Below are positions 55,435 to 64,000 of a stretch of DNA of 64,000 nucleotides, piece after piece; position 1 is the stretch's first letter, and each line of letters starts with the position of its first letter. This DNA is from Aspidiotus rigidus (lineage: Eukaryota > Arthropoda > Insecta > Hemiptera > Diaspididae), in the NCBI GenBank assembly GCA_035079385.1, contig JAVHKY010000054.1:15046501-15110500 (forward strand). The letters are read 5' to 3'. The notes beneath the pieces are model-generated. The model was given only the letters and a program-made list of their open reading frames with translations. It had not been told where the DNA came from and searched no databases. Position numbers and translations under genes: made by a program.

Positions 55435-55935
55435 TCAATTATGTAACGGTAACCCAGGAGGTCGAATTTGTCCTACGGGTGCCGACATAGGCATCATCAT
55501 AGGTGGTATCGGTGGCATTCCTGGTCGCATCATAGGTGGGACACCAGGAACAGGTGGGACCATCATAGGTCCGACTCCTGGTGGTGGCATACCTGGAGGT
55601 CCAGTTGGTGGAGGTGCCATCATACCTTGCGGAAGACCGGGAGGAACGCCGGGCATAGGTGGCATCGGCGGCATGCCCATGTTTGGAGGCATACCCATAT
55701 TTGGTGGTGGAATAGCGGCTCCTTTTTGTGTTGGGAACGGCATATTTGCAATTTTACCGGCTTTGTACATGGCTGTAGTAGCGTCGATCAATTGTTGAGC
55801 TTGATCTTCCATCCATTTCTGATAATAGAATTTAACGTTATCTTTATGTTTCCTACCTTGACAGTGGGTTTTTCGCACAGAAGGCGAATCGTGAGTTAGA
55901 TACGTGTCACAATAATCGCAGTAATATTTTGGCAT
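55435..55935 (-). CDS. SNRPC: U1 small nuclear ribonucleoprotein C (U1-C)
   Basis: An intronless 166-residue frame. The N-terminal matrin-type C2H2 finger is intact: [20 protein letters not shown], then [14 protein letters not shown], giving Cys6, Cys9, His24 and His30. The [15 protein letters not shown] helix follows, and then a Pro/Met/Gly-rich tail typical of U1-C. U1-C is a core U1 snRNP protein that stabilises pairing between U1 snRNA and the 5' splice site. It precedes a tail-to-tail junction with the DHX30-like gene. The absence of introns is unusual beside its multi-exon neighbours, so a retro-copy that replaced the parent is conceivable. It is the full-length copy of two; the other (59108-59548) is truncated and altered. 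Confidence 0.96.
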   Translation of the reverse strand: MPKYYCDYCDTYLTHDSPSVRKTHCQGRKHKDNVKFYYQKWMEDQAQQLIDATTAMYKAGKIANMPFPTQKGAAIPPPNMGMPPNMGMPPMPPMPGVPPGLPQGMMAPPPTGPPGMPPPGVGPMMVPPVPGVPPMMRPGMPPIPPMMMPMSAPVGQIRPPGLPLHN

Positions 55936-56213
55936 TTTGAATTATTTCCACAAATATTACATTCAAATCAAATTAATATCGAACACAGTCTACAAATCGA
56001 GATAGCCTATTTGTGTTATTCTCGTTCACTCGTTATCAAAGTGCAGAGAATTTTCAGTTTACAGTTTTTCAGTTGTAACAATATGAAAAAAAAAAAAAAT
56101 CGAGAAGTTTTCGAACTTCAACTTCACCTAGGTAGCGCTAACATCGCCGATCAGTATCTGACTATAGACCGAGTTATTTCTGATAACAACAATATCGATA
56201 GTAGGTCGAATTG

Positions 56214-56445
56214 TTCCAATCGCTTTTTTGCTCCCATAAGAAAAGCACGGGGAGCCAAGATCAGTATGGAATTAAATGAAAATTAGAAAGGATTGAGGAG
56301 AAAAAAGTTGATATTTATTTATAATGCGTGCGATAGTCGGCTTTTGAAAATAATCATTTCTCCCCTCAATCCAGTCTCATTCTTGATTAATACCATATAT
56401 GCTCCCTGTGCTTTTCTTATGGGGAGCAAATTTGCGATTGGATAA
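56214..56445. mobile_element. Fold-back insertion upstream of SNRPC
   Basis: The left arm (ttccaatcgc...ttgctcccataagaaaagca, 56214-56305) and right arm (56350-56445) are inverted copies over about 90 bp. The corresponding stretch, roughly 56170-56520, is absent from the duplicated block at 59.7 kb, so it was gained here (or lost there) after the duplication. Confidence 0.7.
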
Positions 56446-56625
56446 ATTTGTATAAATTTTGGATACCTTTGCCCTATGATCACGTCATGAAAATCACGCT
56501 GTGCCGTCACGATAACTCGAAATATTAGGCGGCGTAACCCAGGGCCTGGCGTAACCTACACTGGGTAGCGCTAGCACGGCCGTGGCTGTGGCGCTAGTTA
56601 CAGCGAGGTGATCATGGATTTTTTA

Positions 56626-56916
56626 ATAAGCCTTTCACACTTCAGGTTCTTAATGCGGATAGTATAAGCGTTTGCCTGATTTGTTATCAAACTAGTAGTC
56701 AAACAGAATTTCAAGTTTTTATTTTCAAATAATTATTGTAATTTTGTGGATTATATTTACATTTTACCATCCCATAAAGAAGCAAAAATAAAAATTTGCC
56801 CAAAACTTTTAAGAATTTTGTCAATTTTTCAATCTGAATTTTCTCATTTTGATAGTATGACTACATGTATGATAAGAAAAATGTAAACAAACAAACGCCA
56901 AGTGTGAGAGGCTTAT
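56626..56916. mobile_element. Small TIR element, about 291 bp
   Basis: The ends ataagcctttcacactt and aagtgtgagaggcttat are 17-bp inverted repeats with one mismatch. The block is missing at the matching place (about 59812) in the duplicated copy. It has no coding capacity. Confidence 0.75.
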
Positions 56917-57575
56917 ATCATATATGGACCAAATAAATGCATTAGTTCAAACGAATTTTCTGAAGTTATTTGACTTTTAAAAGTGTGAGAACTGAGAATC
57001 AAAGTTGTAGAGAATTCTGAAACGAACATTTTTTGTAATGAACAATTTTTTCTAAAGCTCATACTTAAATTAGAAAACAATTGAAAAACTGTTAGTAGGA
57101 GATACAGGAATTCAACCATGAACACCTTTGTACACAGGGCTACCAACATTGCACACTCCAAGTTACGCCGCCTTTCTGCCGTGCAAATAATGTTTGACCA
57201 ACGTGTAGTGTAACTTGGAAGCTATTCTTCTCCAAGTTGCAATTTTTCAAGATCTGGAAAGTCCAAAACAATCCACAAAGTTGAACCTCATGCACTAGTG
57301 AAAGAAAACCACTTCTCTAAATTGTTCACTTATCATTTGTCTTTGTACAAGACTCAGTTGCAGTACTTCATTCTTTGACCTCATTTGTTCTTGTTCTTGA
57401 TCTTATCAGTATCAGAGTTCAAAACGCACCTCCCATGTGTATTTTAAAACAAAAAAATCTTGACAAGTTACTTCAGAACTCCCTATTCCGCTTATAATAA
57501 TGAATTAATGATGAATCTTAGCAAATAAAATACCATATACAAAATAAAATAGGTGACAATGAATTAGGGCATATG

Positions 57576-57932
57576 AGGACGTATCTGTAAAAAGGGCGTC
57601 CGTCGAGCGGAGGCCCTTTTTGCCGGGACCATGATTTTTAGACGTATCAGTTCATTGCCAATCTTTTCTCTTTCTTTTTTTTGTATGGGATTTTATCCAT
57701 CTCTGTAAGAAGGGCCTCCGCGTCATCTCTTCTCTCCCATTTCCTCTGAATTCAATTCAACAGATTGAAATGGATTATTGCATCTTATAGAAAAAGAGTT
57801 GCTCTTCAATTTTTGTTCTTACACTTTTTTTGATTGAACTTATTGTTATAAAATTATATCCACTCAAAACATCAAATTTGTTTTTCTATGTTTAATATTT
57901 CCTTGCGGAGGCCCTTTTTACAGATACGTCCT
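57576..57932. mobile_element. Nested TIR element, 357 bp
   Basis: The left end aggacgtatctgtaaaaagg and the right end, as its reverse complement, share about 28 bp including 'gggc(g/c)tccg'. A third internal 'gaagggcctccgcg' copy lies near 57708. It sits inside the larger 57176-58808 element. Confidence 0.8.
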
Positions 57933-57989
57933 GTATATTTTTTTTTTTTTTTTTGTCAGGATGTCAGGAATGATTTTTGAGCGACTGAG

Positions 57990-58690
57990 CGTTGACTGCT
58001 ATAACCAATATAATACAAGAAAAAAAAAAACTTGGTTATAACCGTTTTCAGTCGCGGATTTAACCAATAGCCGTTAACCGTCTCAGGTTCCTGACCATTT
58101 TATAACTGTGACCTATAACCGTTTCAAGATGTATCAGTTACAAGCCCTAAGAACAGTTGGTTCTGAAAGTATTTTTCACGTTGAATTCAGTGGTGGTGTT
58201 TGTTTCTTTCAGTTGACTCTCATTTTCAAGTAATGGAGAAATATGCACGTTTGTCAAAATAAAATTTTTTGACAAATGTGCGTTTCATTGTATATCTCAT
58301 CAGGGAACGAGTTTCATTAAAAAAGGTCACCATTGAATTTCTTGTGAAAATTTACTTTGGAATTTGAGGAACAAGGTTTGCAACCAAGATGATTTCTAAC
58401 AGTTAACAGTTATTGGTCAAGAGACTCGACAAATTTAAAATGGTTATTGGTCGAACAGTCAGAAAATTTCCCAGAAAATATCGATCATAACTGTTTTATA
58501 ACAGTTATAACTGTTTTATAACCGTTATAACTGTTTTATAACCGCTATAACCATTTTAGTTGATTATTTTTGAAACGGTTAACGGTTATTGGTCAAATGG
58601 TCTTGAAAATTTGAAACGGTTATTGGTCAAAGGGTTAACAAACTTTTTTTGTTTCAGTTATCGGTTGTAACAGTTATATGACTGTTATAT
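57990..58690. repeat. 'gttataaccgtt / ggttattggtca' repeat zone
   Basis: Short direct repeats such as gttataactgttttataac occur three times in a row near 58490-58550, and ggttattggtca variants occur throughout. Related sequence occurs at 36020-36590. Confidence 0.7.
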
Positions 58691-58812
58691 TGCAAACCCT
58701 AGGAACAAGTATCATACATCCTAACCAGAAAGATTATTTATGAATTTTGTCCTTTTCTCCAAAACCAATGGAGCGCTGCACGTTTGTCAAACATTATTTG
58801 TACGGCAGCTTT

Positions 58813-59148
58813 TGGAATGAAATTCTGATCAACCAAATCAAAGGTTATAATTCAACGCGGAAAAAATTTGTCGACTTTTTTCCAAATACAATTTGATTTC
58901 TAAAAATTTATCGACGTTTCGAACGTACAATATCAAGATTATTTCTTTCATTCTGATTCAATTTTTGAAAGGTCTTGTTTCCTTCGAGATGACAGATGAG
59001 TATTCCAGCTGCAAAATGATGAAAAATAATTCATGTTCATAGCATAATTATAATACAGTCATAGTTTATTATTGATTTATTTACTTTTCACTACACAAAC
59101 AGCTATTTTAGTTAAAATTACAGATTCTCGGAAGGGAAACATACGGAT
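58813..59148. repeat. Duplicated flank Y1 (partner 60071-60407)
   Basis: About 335 bp, from 'ggaatgaaattctgatcaac' to 'cggaagggaaacatac', is repeated in the same orientation at 60071-60407 with about 95% identity by eye. It borders the SNRPC copy on its left. Confidence 0.9.
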
Positions 59149-59548
59149 GTATACCACCAGGAACAGGTGGGACCATCATAGGTCCGACTCCCGGTGGTGG
59201 CATACCTGGAGGTCCAGTTGGTGGAGGTGCCATCATACTTTGCAGAAGACCGGGAGGAACGCCAGGCATAGGTGGCATCGGCGGCATGCCCACGTTTGGA
59301 GGCATACCCATATTTGGTGGTGGAATAGGGGCTCCTTTTTGTGTTGGGAACGGCATATTTGCAATTTTACCGGCTTTGTACATGGCTGTAGTAGCGTCGA
59401 TCAATTGTTGAGCTTGATCTTCCATCCATTTCTGATAATAGAATTTAACGTTATCTTTATGTTTCCTACCTTGAAAGTGGGTTTTTTGCACAGATGGAGA
59501 ATCGTGAGTTAGATACGTGTCACAATAATCACAGTAATATTTTGGCAT
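59108..59548 (-). pseudogene. SNRPC: Truncated duplicate of SNRPC
   Basis: The open frame of 146 residues is about 97% identical to SNRPC over the first 131 and then runs into unrelated sequence from the neighbouring duplicated flank (ending [14 protein letters not shown]). It lacks the last 35 or so residues of the Pro/Met tail. In the zinc finger the ligands Cys6, Cys9, His24 and His30 remain, but Arg21 is Gln and Cys25 is Phe. Both are normally conserved positions next to ligands. Arg-to-Gln and Cys-to-Phe changes in such a conserved finger suggest relaxed constraint. The frame is still open, so an expressed, shortened paralogue is possible. Confidence 0.8.
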
Positions 59549-60070
59549 TTTGAATTATTTCCACAAATATTATATTCATATCAAATTGATATCCAACACA
59601 GTCTACAAATCGAAATATTTGTGTTATTCTCGTTCACTCGTTATCAAATTCAAAGTACTGAAAAGGAAAAAAAAAATCGAGAAGTTTTCAAACTTCATCT
59701 TCACCTAGGTAGCGCTAACATCGCCGATCGGTATCGGTATCCGACTATTAGGTGGCGTAACCTACACTAGGTAGCGCTAGTTACAGAGGTGGTGGGTGAT
59801 CATGTATTTTTTTCTTATGGACCAAATACATGCGTTAGTTCAAACGAATTTTCTGAAGTTATTTGACTTTTAATCAAGAGAAGTGTGAGAATCAAAGTTG
59901 TAGAGAATTCCGAAACGAACATTTTTTGTAATAAACAATTTTTTCTAAAGCTCATACTTAAATTAGAAAACCGAATCGAAAAACTGTTCGTAGGAGATAC
60001 AGGAATTCAACCATGATCACCTTCGTACGCAGGGCTACCAACATTGCAAACTCCAAGTTACGCCGCCTTT

Positions 60071-60407
60071 TGGAATGAAATTCTAATCAACCAAATCAAA
60101 GGTTATAATTCAACGTGGAAAAAATTTGTCGACTTTTCTCCAAATACAATTTGATTTTTAAAAATTTATCGACGTTTCGAACGTGCGATATCAAGATTAT
60201 TTCTTTCGTTCTGATTCAATTTTCGGAAGGTTTCGTTTTCTTCGAGATGACAGATGAGTATTCCAGCTGCAAAATGATGAAAAATAATTCATGTTCATAG
60301 CATAATTATAATACAATCATAGTTTATTATTGATTTATTTACTTTTCACTACACAAACAGCTATTTTAGTTAAAATTACAGATTCTCGGAAGGGAAACAT
60401 ACCGACG
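60071..60407. repeat. Duplicated flank Y2 (partner 58813-59148)
   Basis: It matches 58813-59148 from the former transposon insertion site to 'ggaagggaaacataccg', then enters unique sequence before the NOP58 stop. It closes the tandem duplication on the right. Confidence 0.9.
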
Positions 60408-60525
60408 TGTCTTCGTATGACATAATGTCATGAAGCATGTACAAAAGAGGAATGGTCAAGTATGATTCGTTTTAAGTCTGAAAACCTTACACATAAGTTA
60501 AAATCATATTATATAAGTCATTCAA

Positions 60526-63101
60526 TTATTCTGCGTTCCCTTTTGACTTCTTCTTCTTCTTCTTTTTCGGACTTGGTTCTCCTGATGTACCTTCAATAAA
60601 AACAAACCAAAGATCAAGATTAGGAAAGCTAAGAACAAGTACTTAAAAAAAAAAGATGACGCTGTAGCTATTTGAGAGAAAATATAAATTGTCAGAAGTT
60701 CGATCAAAATAGAAGTTTTTTTTCATTCATCGATACAAGCACTTTTTCGTACTATTCACTCACACGATATTTGTTCACGTTAGTGTGAAAAAAAATTCAC
60801 AAGTACAGAATATAGATAATGAATAAGTAATTAACACTCCATCATGAAGAAATCTGAAGTGAAAAAATCATCATTCCTACCTGGTTCATTATCTTCTTCT
60901 GGTTCTGTTTTAACTTTCTTCTCAGTTGGTTCTTCTGTGAAAAAAAATGTAAGGTGAACGAATTTTTCAATTAAAGGAAATACTCGAAAATTCGTCCATT
61001 TTTTCATAGACTTACCAGGTTCGATTTCTTCGATCAATTTCTTCCTTTTACCTCCTGGTAATGTTGAATCAGCTGCACTAGGATACTGATGCACTTCACT
61101 GCAAAGAATTTTCGACGCATAAAAAAGTTTTGAAGACAGTCGATCAAACAATTTATAACATTCTCACCTTTTAACATGATATTTTTCAAACTTCGCTTTA
61201 GCTTTCGCAGTCCCGCTAATACGATGAGAAGCACCTTCTTCCATTAAGCGTAGTTTACGTTCTAGAGTAGCCTTATGATCGACACCAAGGGAGAGACAAG
61301 GATCATCACCGAGAGCATCTACACGAGTAGCTAACGCAACTTTAGCAGCTAGCATTCGCGACAACTAGAAATGATAAATTGACATTTCAAATTATTAATT
61401 CCTTTTTTCGATCGTGAAATATTTTACCATAAATAAAAAGACACCACGAGAATAGCTTATGCTCACCTTCCCCTTATTCGCAGTACTAGCTTGACCTATG
61501 AGAGGCGAATTATAAATAAATCCATATTTCGGAGTGTCCTTCTTAGTTTTTAAGGCACGAAACAATGCTTTTTCTGCACCTAAGATCTGAACAGTCGATG
61601 CCGGATGTTTCGCCAAGTTAAGAATAGAACCTGAAGCACAACAAAAACCGTGAAAAGTTGCGATATATTTCTAAGGATAAAAATTTTGGTTTGTTAGGTA
61701 TCTCATATCAACATTAAGAACAAATAAGCACTCGTCACCTGCTTGTGAAATAAGTCGTGCCCCGACAATTTCACCCAATAACACAGTCAAATTAGGCGCT
61801 ACGGCCATCATTCTCGATTTCAGGTAATCATACAATTGAGAACGATACTCGGTGATTTCGATAACCTGACATACAACAAATATGAATTACATGCGTGATT
61901 CAACGTTGGAAGTTGGGAGCAACAGTTAAATACGTACTTGATCGCACAAATAACAAATATTAGCTACGTCCTCTTCGGTAATTTCTGTACCCATCGACAT
62001 TTCGGCAACAGTTTTTATTCTCTCTTCAACATCTTCCGTGAGGATATCCGTCAAATCAGTATTTTTCACATTATCTCGAGTGCCTGAAACGTGTAATAAA
62101 AATAATTATAAATTTCAATATTAGAAAACACTCCGTTACAAATTGAAAGTTTCCATACCAATAAGTTTGATAGTTTTAATGAATTGCATATTATCCGTAA
62201 GAATGGTACCAAGTTCAGGAAAATGCCATGAATACCATTCTCTACACCTCATAACGTAATTATTTAATTCGGCGTCCAATTCATCTAACAGATTCACAGC
62301 TTGTACTAACATCGTGTCCACCTTATCCGGGCTGAATTTCAACTTATAACGGGATAAACTGCGCATAATGCGAACCAAGAGTTAATAAGGGTGAGTTTGA
62401 CTGATAAGGTAATTACAAACAGATATACCTGTGAGCTAAACCTAATTCCATAGCGGTAATATCTCTCTTTGTAACTCCATCAATCAAGCTTTCGGTTTGT
62501 AAACGAATGCACCTCATCAATTCGTTGACACTATTATTGGAAACGACGCTCAAATCTAATTTCTCTTTAATAGCATTACCCAATTTTGCATCGGAAACCA
62601 ATAACTGCTCGTGAGCACCTTCAGTTATTTGTTGCTTCAGCAACTAGATTTTTGAAAGACGTAAGAATGATATTAGCGGATTGTAAACACGGAGCGCTAA
62701 AGCAACGGAAAAACTTACTTTCTTCAACGATTTCGTCAGTTTGCCTTCTACTGCAGCAGTGGTGGCAGCTAAGGCTTCAGTCGTATCCAAAAACTTTTGA
62801 AAACATTTAAGTTTGACTCTGAAAGCAAAATCGTGTAAATCATGAAGATTTGTATAACAACGTGTCAATTAAGATTGTCTGAAATTGATCGATTCTTACA
62901 TCTTGGAAGCACGGTCGGGCGATTCAAAATCATGGTACAGATCGTCAGTTTTTGTCAGCTTATTTTCATCCAGTAACTATTTAACAATGAGATAAATTTA
63001 TTGGCAATAAGAATCCAGCCGTTAACCATCTTATGAAATATTTTTTAACGACTTACTTTAAAAAGGGCATAGCCCGCAGCGGTTTCGAATAATACGATCA
63101 T
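60526..63101 (-). CDS. NOP58: Nucleolar protein NOP58, box C/D snoRNP core
   Basis: Twelve coding exons on the minus strand: 63101-63057, 62976-62900, 62818-62719, 62643-62429, 62358-62159, 62083-61938, 61865-61739, 61630-61467, 61364-61168, 61098-61016, 60934-60881 and 60590-60526. All are in frame and give 490 residues. The N-terminal domain is [15 protein letters not shown]. The coiled coil and NOP domain include [67 protein letters not shown] and [20 protein letters not shown]. These are the residues that bind the 15.5K/snoRNA complex. The C-terminus is the [10 protein letters not shown] lysine tail typical of NOP58 and distinguishes it from NOP56. NOP58 guides 2'-O-methylation of rRNA with fibrillarin and NOP56. 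Exons 10-12 encode the short acidic/basic tail. Confidence 0.97.
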
Positions 63102-63309
63102 CTTTCCCGGAATATTAATTGATGAATTCTCACAGAAATGAAAATATCATTACACAACATGGATTAAAGTAACTCTCACAATTTCACTAACGTCGAAAGG
63201 CCGCACCGTCGATGAAGATGGAGGAAATGGAAATAATATGTTGCGTTGCACGTGGTCGGCGTTTATTATCTTAATCCGCATCGGAAATGCCGAAAGGGAA
63301 AGCTGATTT

Positions 63310-63443
63310 GAACCGAGTTCTGTAAAAGCCGACCAAGCGATATGACAACAATCTATAAAATAAGGTCTGTCGTACGACTACAAGAAATATCTTCCTCCGA
63401 AATGTTGTCATGTCGTTTGGCCGGCTTTTACAGAACTCGGTTC
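63310..63443. repeat. Near-perfect 41-bp inverted repeat upstream of NOP58
   Basis: The left arm 63310-63350 starts gaaccgagttctgtaaaagc and the right arm 63403-63443 is its reverse complement with 3 differences in 41. In plus-strand RNA two of the three would be G-U pairs. The loop is 52 nt. It lies between the NOP58 start and the next gene, and could be a small MITE or a hairpin RNA precursor. Confidence 0.85.
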
Positions 63444-63956
63444 ATTTTTGCTTTGAGATTTGAGAAGTGAAAACTACTCACGTCACAGCATACAGCCTCA
63501 TGGCCTCACGAGTCATGCCTGCACGGTCACCTCGATGGTGGCGTGGTGAGAGATTTCCGGGTGGAACGTAAATCAGCAGAACGCAAACAATGTCACGACA
63601 TGGCCGACCTCACGTTATACCTTTTCTGTGGTCCCTTTCGGTTCCAGCCCAAAAGTTCCCCTGTCATACCTAGATAGACCGACCCGGTGGTTGTTTATGT
63701 AGAAAGTAACTTGAAATTTTTTAATTTTTTTCGCCAGAGTGTGATGTGTAGACTTTGAACCGCAACCGATCCGAACTGAAGATATCGTACAGTGACGTTC
63801 GTGTGTACGTGTATAACGAATTTAGAAAATTTCGGATCTAAAGCTTGTGGTCCGGGCTTCACCTATAATTATGATAATTTATTGCTTTAGGTTTCAATAA
63901 GTCTGTGATCTCTTTAGATTTTAGTTCTTCTTCTTTAGTTTAATTTTGAAACCATA
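63444..63956. promoter_or_regulatory. Divergent upstream region of NOP58 and the right-edge gene
   Basis: About 855 bp separate the NOP58 ATG (63101) from the plus-strand ATG at 63957. This half is moderately GC-rich to about 63680. The sequence near 63900-63956 is probably 5' UTR of the right-edge gene. No known element was recognised. Confidence 0.4.
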
Positions 63957-64000
63957 ATGAGTAATGTTGAAGAAATCATCAAGGAAACCTTTTCCAATTT
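63957..64000 (+). CDS. N-terminus of an unidentified gene, cut by the window edge
   Basis: An ATG in good context (accataATGAGT) opens a frame, MSNVEEIIKETFSNF, to the end of the window. The preceding 60 bases are T-rich and lack other ATGs in frame, as expected of a 5' UTR. Fifteen residues are too few to name the product. Confidence 0.4.
   Translation, partial: MSNVEEIIKETFSN

Larger units (their letters stand above)
57176..58808. mobile_element. 1.63-kb TIR transposon with CTTT target duplication and a preserved empty site
   Basis: It begins ctgccgtgcaaataatgttt and ends with the inverse of ctgccgtacaaataatgttt, so the TIR is about 30 bp. CTTT lies on both sides (57172-57175 and 58809-58812). 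In the duplicated block the two flanks are joined around a single CTTT (60067-60070), the expected pre-insertion state. Inside are a nested TIR element (57576-57932) and a 'ggttataaccgtt' repeat zone (57990-58690). No transposase frame was found, so it is non-autonomous. Confidence 0.85.

Noticed and set aside
55468..55899. Plus-strand His/Trp-rich 143-codon frame opposite SNRPC
   Set aside because: It is the complement of the repetitive Pro/Met/Gly codons of U1-C; the same shadow appears opposite the truncated copy at 59072-59512.
60831..61151. 106-codon minus frame reading through NOP58 exon-intron junctions
   Set aside because: It includes intron sequence; the spliced exons at 61098-61016 and 60934-60881 explain the conserved part.
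1..64000. tRNA, rRNA or snRNA genes
   Set aside because: I looked for A/B-box pairs and U-RNA landmarks by eye and found nothing convincing; a covariance-model search would be needed to exclude them.

Overview
The window is a piece of an arthropod, most likely insect, nuclear genome. Genes are split by short GT-AG introns (mostly 54-120 nt, one of 9.9 kb), intergenic DNA is AT-rich, and the left two thirds is crowded with transposable-element debris. I cannot fix the species from sequence alone.

Layout. 1-41 kb is gene-poor. It holds two genes for related small two-pass membrane proteins (2452-3276, and 23377-33820 with a 9.9-kb intron), separated and invaded by repeats. These include Penelope-like retroelement (PLE) remains at 957-1680, 12150-13450, 14463-16800 and 27735-28075; a 2.7-kb satellite with two nested TIR elements (6770-9460); a tetranucleotide tract (13489-14094); an AT-rich island of virus-like or selfish-element-like single-exon ORFs (16860-21075, including three SAP-like repeats); a 37-bp minisatellite (21255-22055); a LINE 3' end with RNase H and a zinc knuckle (24205-25296); a hAT element with a perfect 8-bp TSD (25436-27133); and a 3.36-kb fold-back element (29024-32385).

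41-64 kb is a dense cluster of housekeeping genes. In order: STUB1/CHIP ubiquitin ligase (+), VHL (+), LUC7L3-type U1 snRNP factor (-), a DHX30-type DEAH helicase with a dsRNA-binding domain (+), SNRPC/U1-C (-), a truncated duplicate of SNRPC (-), NOP58 (-), and the first codons of another gene at the right edge (+). LUC7L3 and U1-C both act in U1 snRNP 5' splice-site recognition, and STUB1 and VHL are both parts of ubiquitin-ligase systems. This may be coincidental housekeeping clustering. LUC7L3/DHX30 and NOP58/right-edge gene are head-to-head pairs; DHX30/SNRPC are tail-to-tail.

Highlights for follow-up: the foreign-looking AT-rich island at 16.9-21.1 kb; a duplicated SNRPC block whose copy preserves the empty site of a 1.63-kb TIR transposon; terminal introns of VHL and LUC7L3 in which the 5' splice site itself creates or closely precedes an in-frame stop; a near-perfect 41-bp hairpin in the NOP58 upstream region; and the large fold-back element.
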